Shown here piece after piece: positions 1-10,160 of a stretch of DNA of 64,000 nt. The DNA lies in contig JAECYW010000006.1 of assembly GCA_023014335.1 (NCBI GenBank), positions 1,488,001 through 1,552,000 on the forward strand, in the 5' to 3' direction. The notes beneath the pieces are model-generated. The model was not told the DNA's origin. It worked only from the letters and a program-made list of their open reading frames with translations, and ran no database searches. Position 1 is the stretch's first letter, and every line of letters begins with the position of its first letter. Source of the DNA: Galerina marginata (taxonomy: Eukaryota; Basidiomycota; Agaricomycetes; Agaricales; Galerinaceae). A program made the translations under genes and the position numbers.

Positions 1-2250
1 AGCTGATAGGTAAATGCAATGCGAGCGTAGAAAACGAATCATGAAAGGCGAAACGGAGAACAGTACCACTCGGCGGGACAAGTATCGCCTCGCCTCCAAC
101 GAGCCCGCCGTCCGACCCCTGGGTACTAGCGACCTCGTCAGGGGCTCGCAAGAAATTGATGCAGCCGTCCTTGTGGTGCTGGTTTTGTTGTTCCGTGTCT
201 TTTCGGTGTTCGGTGTCAGCTACGTCGCTTTTCTCCTTTTCTCCTGGCCTTCCTATTTGTTTTTGAGCCTCTAGGCGCGGTTTCAAAGTTTTTTTGTGCC
301 CTTACCTTTGGATTGCTTACACCATTTTGTTTCTTCTTTTTGCCTTGCCTCTTGCATTGCTTACACCGTTTTCCTTTTCCTTAGCAGTTGGTAGGTAAAA
401 CGCAATCCGAACGCGGAATACGAGATACGCAACCGAAAACAGCACCACTCAACCGCATTGCACGCGCCTCCACGAGCCCGTTGCTTGATCCCTTCGTGCT
501 AGCGAGCTCGTTGGGGGCTTATCAAAACCAGTTGAGGCTGTTTCTGCTGTTTTGCGTTGGTTCTACGTTCTGTGTTCTGTGTTCTGTGTTCGCTGCCTTT
601 TCTCCTAGTCATCGTCGCGCTAGATCTCGCGGAACGCGAAAGACGAAAAGCGGATCCAGAACCCAAAACAGCACCACTCGACTGGACACAAATCTCGCCT
701 CACCCCACGAGCCTGTCGCCCGCGCCCGCCATCTGACCGCTGGGTGCTAGCGAGCTCTTCGGGTGTTACATATTGCTGTTGAAAGATTGGCCGTGTCGTT
801 GGGGTGCTACTTTTTCTCGCTCAGAGCCTTTTGCGGTGTTTCGAAGTTCGCTGTGTCTCGCAGCCCGCTTCCGCTTTTCTCCTTTTCTCCTGGTCTTCCT
901 GTTTTGTTATCGAGTCTCGAGGTGCAGTTTCGAACTTTTTTTGGCTGTTTCTTTTTTTGTCTCAACTTACCGTTTGAGAAGTTCGCCAACTTCGTGATCA
1001 ATTGCTTCACATATTATTTCCTGCTTCAAATTTGCTTTATTTACTCGGTCCGAGTCCTCCTGGCGGCTCGCAGCTGTTAGGTAAAAAGCAACACGAATTT
1101 AACGCGAAAGGCGAAAGACGGGACCGTTGAAAACAGCACCGCTCGACCCACCTATCGCCCCCACGACTCGTCCGATCCCTCGACGCTAGTGAGCTCGTGG
1201 GGGCTTGTATTGTGGAGATAATCTTGTGGTGCTGTTTTTGTCGCTCGGAGTACTAGTCTTTTTCGATGTTCGATGTTCGGTGTTCGGTGTTCGGGGCTTG
1301 GTGATTCCTGCTTTTCTCCTAGTTGTCCGAGTCGTTGCGCTGGATCTCTGTTTTTGTTCATTGCTTTTTGCTCGGATTTGTTCGTTTTTTTTTTGCTCTT
1401 GATTTTGCTTTTCTTTCACGATTTTCGCATGGGAGCTGATACTACAGGAAAACACGATACGAACGAGGGAAACGAAGACGAAAAGCGGGACCGAAAACGG
1501 CAGCACTCGACCATATCGCCCCCCACGAACCTGCTGCCCGATTTCTCGGTGCGAGTGTGCTCGTCGGGGGCTATGGCAGAATGCGATTAACTCTGCTGCT
1601 GTTTTTAATCCTCTTTTTCGGTGTTTCGTGTTCGTTGCTTCCTGCTCCTTTTTTCCTTCTCTTTGGCCAGTGGGAGGTTACTTTCTGGTTTTTTCGTGAC
1701 GCTGCGCAGACCTTTGGCTTGGATCTGCGTCTTTTCCTTTTCATTTTCATTTCGCCAAACCTACGATGTGGGTCCAGACCCTACTCTAGATTCAGCTGCA
1801 TTTAAATTGCGAACGCGGAAGACGAAAGAGAGAAGCGAAAAAAAAAAAAAACAAAAACAGCAGTACTCGAGACTATCGCCCCCACGAGCGCGTTGCCCGA
1901 TCTCTCGGTGCTAGCGAGCTCGTCTGGGGCTCGCAAAGTACTTTGGTTATGCTGTTTTTGATCCGCTTTTTTGGTGTTCGGTGTACGCTGCTTCCTGCTT
2001 TTCTCCTTCCGGTTCGTGTTCCTTTTTTCTTTTTATTTTGTTAGTGGGAGGTTGTACAGTATGCTCTCTGATTTTTTCGTGACGCTGCGCAGACCTCTGG
2101 CTTTTGCCTTCTGCCTTCTGACGGTCCTTTGTTTTCTGCTGTCCTCTGCTCGGGGATCTGCGTCTTTTCCTTTTCATTTCGCCAAACCTACGGTGTGGGT
2201 CTAGACTCTGGCATCAGCTGCATTGCGAACTGCAGGCTTAGGAGGATGTC
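1..2250. repeat. degenerate tandem repeat array
   Basis: Imperfect head-to-tail units begin near 1, 384, about 630, 1070, 1433, 1795 and 2217 (the last is only a stub). Most start with a CAGCTG-like head followed by GCGAACGCGGAAGACGAAA-like text, then ACAGCACCACTCGACC, then an inverted repeat, then a short TTCGGTG/TTCTGTG microrepeat and a CTTTTCTCCTT block. Units at 1433 and 1795 are the most alike and share an extra block containing TTTTTTCGTGACGCTGCGCAG. Spacing between the GCTAGCGAGCTCGT cores is 382, 240, 439, 361 and 363 bp. The array runs off the left edge of the window. Open frames inside it are not conserved between units, so I see no gene. Confidence 0.75.
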
Positions 2251-2707
2251 AATGATAATGATAATGTCATTTGCTCGGTGTTCTCGTCTACAGTAACATT
2301 GCCGGATGACTATGACGTTTGATGCCCGTCCTCATCTGATCAGCTCTCGGGACGCCCTTGCAATTGGCTACTGATGCGATGTTCTTGCGGAGGGCGATGT
2401 TGCTAGTCCCATGCTTGGGACGATGGATGTGAACTACAGTAGTTGAAGGTCTATCGATTTTATTTTCTTTTCTCGCACATTTTTATGCTGACATTCTCTT
2501 TCCTACCCATGTACATGTGTACTCGTCTCTCACATCGTAATGGCATCTCAGTTGCATGATCAGATTAGAGTCATAATCAGGTGCAGGCCGAGATCGGTGC
2601 CGTGGGCCGTTCAGGGGGAACGGATCCGGCCGTGTGGGTAGATAAAGGGCAGGAAGCAGCAGGTCGCAGTTGCGTCTCTCTTTCCACCATTTCGGCCAGA
2701 CATACAA

Positions 2708-2713
2708 TATAAA
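2708..2713 (+). promoter_or_regulatory. TATA-like element of the FHA gene
   Basis: TATAAA lies 42 nt upstream of the ATG at 2755. The rest of 2251-2754 is unique sequence between the repeat array and the gene, with no convincing open frame. Confidence 0.4.
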
Positions 2714-2754
2714 TTGAGGTCGTAACACAACACAAGGCAAAGCACAGACGAACG

Positions 2755-5700
2755 ATGGACGACGAGATCGTCTTTCTGGGCTCGAGCAGCGGGCCTGGGC
2801 AGGAGATGAAGATGAAGATGCGGACGCCAACGCCATCGCCGTCGACGTCTCAGGGGCAGCGACCTGTTACTGGTAAGCGAGGGCGTTGTTGTGCACCTGC
2901 GCCTGCGTTGATGGGTGCTGATTGGGTTGTAGGAGTGGCATTGCATGTGGAGGAGCAGGGGGGGATGGTGTTCCGACGGGCGAGCACGAGCGTTGTGCAG
3001 ATCGGACGGCGGTCAGGGGTGGAGGACGGGGAGGGGCATGAGCAGGAGAAGGGCAGTGCCATGTTCCGCTGTGCGGTCGTCAGTCGGCGGCATGCAAAGA
3101 TTGCTTTCTCTGACAGTGGCCATGTACGTTTTCTGCCTCTTCTCCTTCTCATCGCTTCACATTGTCTCACACCCACTCACTCACTGCAGGCATACCTCAT
3201 CGATCTGGGCTCACATCACGGCACGCACATCCGCAAGCCCGCCGACAAGTTTCCCAGGACAATCAAGCCCGAGACCCCGACGCTCCTCGCAGACGGCGAT
3301 GTCGTCACCTTTGGCAAGTCTGTCGGTAAGGGCGACGAGTGTGTCCGGCCCGTCGTCGCCCGCATCGAGCTTCTTCACGGCGGCCAGCCTTTCAAGCCCC
3401 TCGTCGTGCCTAAATCTGCATCCGGGCGGTACGGCGTGAATCGCTCGCCGTCTCTGTCGTCTGATGACTCGTTCTCATCCCACTCTGGCATCTACTCGGA
3501 CATCGAGGAGATCCCGCCGCCGGCGTCCTCTGTCACCAAGTCCGTCGCCTCTGTCTCTGTATCCGGCAGCACCAGCTCGCTCGGGCAGGCCTTTGACGCT
3601 CTCAAGCGCCTCCTTCCCCCGACACACCGCCCGTCCACCCCGCGCCGCCTGCCCTCCGTCACAGAGATTGTCGAGCGACCCCTCGCACAGGTGTCCTCAT
3701 TCTTCTTCGGCCCCGAGTCCGTGCCCACGTCTCCACCCGACTATGACTCGCTCACCCTCCCTGCGCTCAACCGCCAGGCGCACGACGATTTTGACTCGAT
3801 GGATTTCTTGCACCCCGTGGGCTTTGATGCCTCGGAGCATGACATATACGAGCGGGACTCAGTTGATGCTGATGCTGACGCGGATGCGGATGAGGATGAG
3901 GACGCTGTTGGCGACGAAGACGATGGAGATGGGGACAGCATGAACAGCGACGATAACGATAACGACAGTGACAGCAACAGCAACAAATCCCGATCTCACT
4001 CCCCCATGGACCTTGCGAGCCCCTCCCCAGCTCCAGAAGTCGTCGTATCCCGCCCGCTCTCCATCCCGCCCCCGCCTCCTGCGGCGTTCATCGTCTCGCC
4101 CACCCCGTCCCGCCATGCCTCTATATCTGCATCTGCATCTGTATCTGCATCCGTCCCGCCTCCCTTGTCCGCTTCCCAATCCCAATCGCAAGCCCAAGCC
4201 CAAGCGCAGTCCATATCCCAGTCCACATCCCAACAATCAGACATGGACAACATCCCGCTCGTCAACTCCCCCGACGCCTCTCCTGTGAATTCGCGTGCGT
4301 ACTCGCCGCTTACGGACTTTTTGCGTGAGGCGGCGGAGTGGGATGGGGGGAGAGCCCGTGCAAGTGCGAGTGTGAGTGCGAATGAGGGCGGGGTGGGGAT
4401 GAGCCCGTGGAGGCGCATACCTATGGTTGATCCTGCGTTTGGTTCTGCGGCCAAGGCAGGTGTAGATGCGAATGCGAAGGCCAAGGCGGATGCTGGAGAT
4501 GCCGAACTGGTAGTGGTTAAGCCTACGCCTGTCGTTGCTGCTCCTGCCCCTGCTGCTCCTGCTCCTGCGGCTGTGGTAACATTCGACGACCTCAAGCCCA
4601 TCCAAGCCACACTCGAAAGTCTAAAAGTACGTACCCCCCCCCCCCCCCCCCCCCCCCTTCCCCCCCTCCCATCCTCTCTAACCCACCTCACTAACCCACC
4701 CACCCCAACAGGCAGACATATCCAAACTCAACATCCACCGGCGCAAATACAAATCCCGCTTCAACACCAACACCTCCATCCTCACCTCCCGCCTCGCCGA
4801 GCTGGACGACCGTGTGCTCGCCGCCCAAGCGGAGATCGCGCTCGTGTCGAACCAGGTGGATGGGGAGAGGGGGCTGAGGGGGGAGGTGGAGGAGCTCGCG
4901 GAGAGGATGGGAGGGGTTGAGGAGAGGGTGGGCGGGGTGGAGGAGGGGGTTGAGGGGTGGGAGGAGAGGATGGAGGGCGTGGAGGAGAGGGTTGGGGGGG
5001 TGGAGGAGAGAGTTGGGGGGGTGGAGGAGAGGAGGGATGAGAAGGAGGAGGAGGAAGAGGAGGAGAGGAGGAAGGCGAGGGAGGTTGTTGATGCTGCTGG
5101 TGCTGCTGTGAGGGGTATGTGTTTTCTTCTTTTGGTTTTGGTTTTGGCTTTGGTTTGGAGACCTTTTTCTGTCGCCCTCGTTTGATGGGATGGCGAGTGG
5201 TGGTGCTATAAATAACCGCTCGGAGGGTTATTTTTAGTCTCGTTTAATTCTCTGCTTGCTTCCCTCTTTGCTTTCTGTTCCCCTTTTTCCCTCTTTTCTT
5301 CTGTTCTATTCCAAGGCCCTCCTTACTAACCCCCCTCCTCCCCCTCCTAGAAATAAAATCCATAACCCTCAACACGAACCTCCAGATCGAAGCTGAGATC
5401 GCCAAGATGCGGCCTGTGAGGGACGCGATGATGCAGAGGATCAAGTTTTGGGAGGAGGTGGAGGAGGCTGTTCGGGCTAGGGTGGGTGGGCTGGGGGGGC
5501 TGGGTGGGTTGGGGCTGGCGGGTGGGTTGGGTGGGTTGGAGAGGGCGACGGCGCGGATTGAGGTGCGGGTGGAGGAGGGGGAGGAGGAGGAGGAGGAGGA
5601 GGAGGAGGAGGAGGAGGAGGAGGATGGGGAGGATGGGGATGATGGGGTACCTGGCGTGACGCCGTCGCCGTCGTTGAAGAGGAAGCGAGATGATATCGAT

Positions 5701-6027
5701 GAGGACGAGGACGCCGCAGCGGATGGAAAGCTTGACCTTTCAGCGCTCGCTGTCCGCGCGTTGATCGCTGGGACGAGGCTCGAGGGTGGGCTTGCTATGG
5801 ACGTGGACGGGGACAGGGAGCCCGTAACCGCACCCTTACCCGCAACTGCACCCGTGGTCGCGCCTGTCGAGGCTAATGCAGAGTTGGAGGCCGACGCGCC
5901 GCCCCCGCGCAAACGCGCGCGGACCACCACGACGACGGGGAAGCGGATCGCGTCGGTCGTCGCGCGGACTGCGACGGCTGTTACGATTGGGGCGGTTGTT
6001 ACGTGGGGCGCGTTGGCGTTTAGCTGA
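2755..6027 (+). CDS. FHA-domain, coiled-coil, C-terminally anchored protein
   Basis: Five exons: 2755-2872, 2933-3123, 3190-4626, 4712-5114, 5351-6027; spliced length 941 aa. The FHA domain lies at about residues 41-167 with its phosphothreonine-binding signatures: IGRRS (62-67), VSRRHAKI (89-96), HHGTHI (112-117), ADGDVVTFGK (137-146). Next come a long Ser/Pro-rich low-complexity region with an acidic DADADADADEDED stretch, a heptad-rich segment repeating GGVEERV (exon 4), a poly-Glu run, a basic PPRKRAR cluster and a hydrophobic C-terminal tail just before the stop. This FHA/coiled-coil/tail-anchor order matches SLMAP/Far9-Far10-type STRIPAK subunits, which sit on ER or nuclear-envelope membranes; that identity is inference from architecture. 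The first two introns (60 and 66 nt) are multiples of three, so the frame stays open through them. Confidence 0.8.
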
Positions 6028-7371
6028 GAGGTTGGGGTTGTTCTTTGGTCTATACACGACCCGACTCGAGAGAGAGAGCGAGCAATGTGGACGGATTAGG
6101 AGTGCGGATTAGAATTGCGAACGAACTGGGCTCCGGACAATGAATTGCAAGTGGAAGTGGGAGGCTGGAGACTGGAGGCGCCGCACCGCTTTTGTGGAGG
6201 GTGCGTGTATGAATATCAGCATAGGAATTCGGGATTGGGGGAGGTCGACGAACATGAACATGAACATGATGAAGGTCAAGGAAAGACCGATATTTGTAAT
6301 TTAGCTTGTTTCTGTTTCGTTTCGTTTTGCTTTCGAGCTGTATGTATTAATTAGGTCGTAGGCTGTAGGCATGTATGTAACGCGTGTACTCGAATAGGGG
6401 GATGTGCAATTGACTTTTTCTCTTTATTTTTTTGAAGCCCAATGGGCGATGATATTTCTTCAGAAAACAGCCCACAAGAAGTTCTATTTCTTGGGTGTTG
6501 TTTTGACAAAGAGATTACTTACCTGTTTCTTTGTCATATACCATGGCCAGAGGCGGAGGTCTTCTCATTTTATTTTGTCGAAGAAACGCCTGAGAAACCG
6601 AAGTTAAGATTCTCGTCATAGCGAGGAACAAGCATAGAGTAGAATAACGTCTCTGACCCAACGTTCGCTGTCGCATCCCAGCTCTGTCTCCTCGAGACCG
6701 CTCTCGCAGCTCGTCTCATAGTTAGCTAGTTGGACTGCTTCTCGGGTCCGGAAAGCGCTTCGCGCTTTCACCCACCTTGCTTACTCGCGCTCTATTTCTT
6801 CTTAATTACTCGCAATTAAACTACAGATGCCATGCAATTCATTATCTCCTTGAACACTGAGTGACAACGCAAAGATTCTACTTATTTGTGAACTGTTTTC
6901 CGGAAAAAAAAAAAATTCTGTATATTAAAGGAATCAAAATTAAATTCCAGAAGTCATGTTTCTACTTCTGTTCCTTTAAAAAACAGTGGCTGGCGTCAGC
7001 TGTGTAAACGGTGTAGTAGTGAGATCTGGACCGAGCTCGCTGTAGATTAGATAGCTTAGATTCCATCAATGGCTGTGCATGGTATGCATGTGTGCCAGCG
7101 TGCCGTAGTTGAGATATTGACTTCTTCAAGTTCTTGCTTGCCTCTTGCCATCGCGTGCGACGCGATCCCGCGTTGCTCGACGCGTCTCCGAGTCACAGCC
7201 GCCCAGGTCCGGACGGATCAGACTAGTACATGAGGTGAGAAACTAGTATCACTGCCAAATGGCCCAATATGTAGTATACTGAGCACAGCCATTCTTGCGC
7301 TTGCCCATTCTTGCGACTGCTTTCTACCCTTCGTTACTTCTTATATACTTTCACCATTCACCATTCTCTCG
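6028..7371. other. intergenic, no gene seen
   Basis: This holds the 3' flank of the FHA gene and the upstream region of the NACHT gene. A short inverted repeat GAAAGCGCTTCGCGCTTTC lies near 6750-6770, and TATATA at 7342-7347 lies 24 nt before the NACHT ATG. No coding signal. Confidence 0.5.
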
Positions 7372-9084
7372 ATGGAGGAAAATAACGTAGAACACAATCT
7401 CCTCATCACAGGTGGTACATTCCTTGAGGTGCATGGGTCCTATTACGCGCACAGTGCCACTCTGGAAACCGGTGAGCATTATACAATTCACGTTTTGGCC
7501 TTCAGCTTCACATTTGATCTGGCATTTTCAGGAATCTTTGCGCTGAGCCTAGCAATCTCCACCGGTGCAATGTACGATTCCGCCACAAGATATCCGGTGA
7601 GCAGGAGCCTCCTTGGTACTCGCAAAATGGTTATCAAGACCATCATGGACTGGGTCAACAATCCTTCCTCATCCACTGATATTTTATGGCTCCGTGGATC
7701 AGCAGGAACCGGCAAGTCCGCGATCATGCACACAGTCGCAGAGCAGCTCCATAAATCGCGCAACGACTGCTACGGAGGAAATTTTTTCTTTGCCAGAGGC
7801 GTACCCGGACAGGACAAAGGATTTGCCCTCTTTTCTACCCTCGCTTATCAGTTGGCCATCAATGTACCAGCTCTACGAGGCCCCATAAATCGTGCCATTT
7901 CCGTCGACCCCACTCTCCCAACTAAATCGATGGAAGTACAGCTAAATGCGCTTCTCCTCGAGCCGTTTAGCCATTGCGTTGATCCTCCGCCACTTCCTCT
8001 GACAATGATAATCGACGGTTTAGACGAGTGCGAAACCCCTCGCACCCAACAACAGATCCTGTCTCTCATCAGCAATGCCATAACGGAGAATCGTATCCCT
8101 CTTCGTTTTCTCATCGCCAGCCGACCTGAGGATTGGATCTGTGATGCTTTTGACCAGAGTCCATTATGTGAAATAGTGCAGCATCTCGATCTGTCTCGCA
8201 TACAGAAACCATGGACTTCAGATTACATCACTCGAAACCCTGCTCATATGTATACAGATCCCAAGTTTGTCGGCGATGCAGAGTTTGGCAACCATAAAAA
8301 GCAGCTCGATATTACGTTTATCCCAGAACCATCTGCACTGTCCTATCGACCCCCTCGACAGACAGGTCGGCCTCCCATCAAAATGCCGCCACACACAAAA
8401 TACATGGATTTGAGGTTTCCAGATGAACTCGAGCGATTAACAGAGGTATATGCGGTCCCCAGGACTTTCAGGCCAATTCCGAGATCCTCCCCTGTACCAC
8501 ATGATACGGTCGCTTATATCGGAGGGTCCATCGATTCTAATGGGCTTCTAACGATTATCTTGATGAAGGCTGGAAAAGAAATCGTTATTCAAGCGCCCAG
8601 GTACATACCCGATGCCGGAGTCGGTGCTGATGAGCCGCAAGCCATTCTCGGGGCTTTTGCAAATTATCTTGAAATCATCGAATCTCTTGTTGACACCATT
8701 GAGTTTGGGAAAACCAACTGGGCATATCTATTGTCCTCCCCCAACGGGCACTATATTTCACAGCACATGAAAATAGCGAGGAAGATTACTTGCCCGACAT
8801 GGGCCCCTCTGATCTCCCTTGATGAGATTGAATTTACCCAGTGGGCTACATGTTCCGATCGACGAGGTATATGGAAAGGAAAGGAAGTTGACATTACGTA
8901 TGCCGAGAACGAAGACTTATGGGTCCTGAATCGTGCTATGTATGGCTATCAAGCCGTGCAAGGTTTAGATGTAACTTTCGAGGTTTATGGACACCTGATC
9001 GACAGAGACGGATCGATCATCGGGCTCGTTAGTGAGGCAGCATGCTGGATGAGGAGGCCGAATATTGGCATTGGAAAGAGCTAG
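7372..9084 (+). CDS. NACHT NTPase fused to kinase-like segment
   Basis: ATG at 7372; one 60 nt intron (7472-7531); 550 aa after splicing. The N-terminus has an ITGGTFLEV leader, then DSATRYP and a TR...IMDWV stretch typical of mushroom NACHT proteins. Walker A is RGSAGTGKSA (88-97) and Walker B is MIIDGLDECE (192-201). This part resembles STAND-type fungal innate-immunity or incompatibility receptors. After about residue 275 the NACHT similarity stops without its usual C-terminal helices. From residue about 293 the protein instead resembles a protein-kinase-like N-lobe and hinge (FTQW...GIWKGKEVDI, then FEVYGHLIDRDGSIIGLVSEA). It then runs out of frame into a stop at 9082-9084. The kinase family call is from recognition only. 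It may be a chimera or a decaying gene. Confidence 0.6.
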   Translation: MEENNVEHNLLITGGTFLEVHGSYYAHSATLETGEHYTIHVLAFSFTFDLAFSGIFALSLAISTGAMYDSATRYPVSRSLLGTRKMVIKTIMDWVNNPSSSTDILWLRGSAGTGKSAIMHTVAEQLHKSRNDCYGGNFFFARGVPGQDKGFALFSTLAYQLAINVPALRGPINRAISVDPTLPTKSMEVQLNALLLEPFSHCVDPPPLPLTMIIDGLDECETPRTQQQILSLISNAITENRIPLRFLIASRPEDWICDAFDQSPLCEIVQHLDLSRIQKPWTSDYITRNPAHMYTDPKFVGDAEFGNHKKQLDITFIPEPSALSYRPPRQTGRPPIKMPPHTKYMDLRFPDELERLTEVYAVPRTFRPIPRSSPVPHDTVAYIGGSIDSNGLLTIILMKAGKEIVIQAPRYIPDAGVGADEPQAILGAFANYLEIIESLVDTIEFGKTNWAYLLSSPNGHYISQHMKIARKITCPTWAPLISLDEIEFTQWATCSDRRGIWKGKEVDITYAENEDLWVLNRAMYGYQAVQGLDVTFEVYGHLIDRDGSIIGLVSEAACWMRRPNIGIGKS

Positions 9085-9422
9085 ACACACTCTTTGCGGG
9101 ATTTCGAGCTATGGGGCCCCATAGGTATCCTCATTACCCTCTTCGTTGCTTTGGGACCACCAACACCGACTTCGAAAATATTCATCTGCCGCCAAGTCCG
9201 GAGAGGCCACTTGGAGGGATTTTTTTCGGTTGCGAATTTCTCGACATCTATAAGCCCTCGTTGGGAGAGCATCGCATTTGCGAAGGAGAACCTGAGGTGC
9301 CTCATGATCATCAAGAGGACCGATTCGCGACAATGCGGCTCAACGCAGGGTCAGCGACGGGTCAATTGATGAAACTCAGATATGTACATATGGACCCCAA
9401 GTTTGGCTGCAGGTGGACTTGA
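9042..9422 (+). pseudogene. out-of-frame kinase-like C-terminal remnant
   Basis: This frame overlaps the end of the preceding one and reads DEEAEYWHWKELDTLF, the kind of helix found near the end of kinase-like C-lobes in mushrooms. The middle of the fold (catalytic loop and activation segment) is absent, and there is no room for an intron between the two frames. The simplest reading is an internal deletion with a frame shift, leaving the 3' end untranslated. It ends at a TGA at 9420-9422. Confidence 0.5.
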
Positions 9423-10160
9423 GGAACGAACTCGAGTCGAAGGAAAAGAGCATTTGGATAGGAATTGAAAAGAAAGGGTGTCCAATTGACTCTTTATTCT
9501 CTTTTTTTTTAAGGCTAGTTTCGTGTTGGTTGGTTGGGCGATGTCATCACATTGACTGCGGTGTATTGTTTTTAGATCTTCAAGGTGCGATGCTCATTGC
9601 TGGCTAAACCAGCCGTCGAAATGTTTCGATGACACTATGAATATGAATATTCCTTGCATGACTTTTCTTGATAGGACAGCTCTGATTTGGGCGCTTAGGG
9701 CATTCATGACACCCAGCCTCCGAACGGCTCGATGGAACCTTAGACTCGGCTAAGTATATCCATTTCGCACTTGAAGTGCTGGCGCTAAATATGCAGTGTA
9801 AAAAGTGTTCTTGAGTTAAAGGGCACGCCGTTTTCTGAGAAGCGAATCCAGTGTGCGGAGGCGGAGGCGGTATCACGGCAAAACGCCGTCGTGCTGCACA
9901 ATGCACCTTGCACATAAGCGAATTGGGAATAGGTTGCGAGCTGTGAGATGCCAGTGAGTAGCTTTTTGTATCTAAAATGTGTACTCAATAAATATTAGAT
10001 AGGAAGGGCAACGAGCAATGTCAGAATATAAATAAGCGCCTATTAGACAAGTGGGTTGTCGTTATAGAATTTACCATGATGGTGCTTTGTCATTGTTTTT
10101 GGATTCGATAGAATGAAGACGGAAAGAGTTCAATACATGTCTTTTGTCACGACCAAAGAC
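9423..10160. other. intergenic, no gene seen
   Basis: AT-rich stretch between the NACHT-kinase locus and the convergently oriented lectin-like gene. Short open frames here lack family resemblance and splice-consistent extensions. Confidence 0.4.

Noticed and set aside
14..2204. Many open frames on both strands inside the left repeat array
   Set aside because: They are not conserved between units, have low-complexity compositions and overlap on both strands; they follow from the repeat sequence.
3996..4703. 235-codon minus-strand frame opposite the FHA gene
   Set aside because: It mirrors the Ser/Pro/Ala-rich low-complexity coding region of the FHA gene and has no domain of its own.
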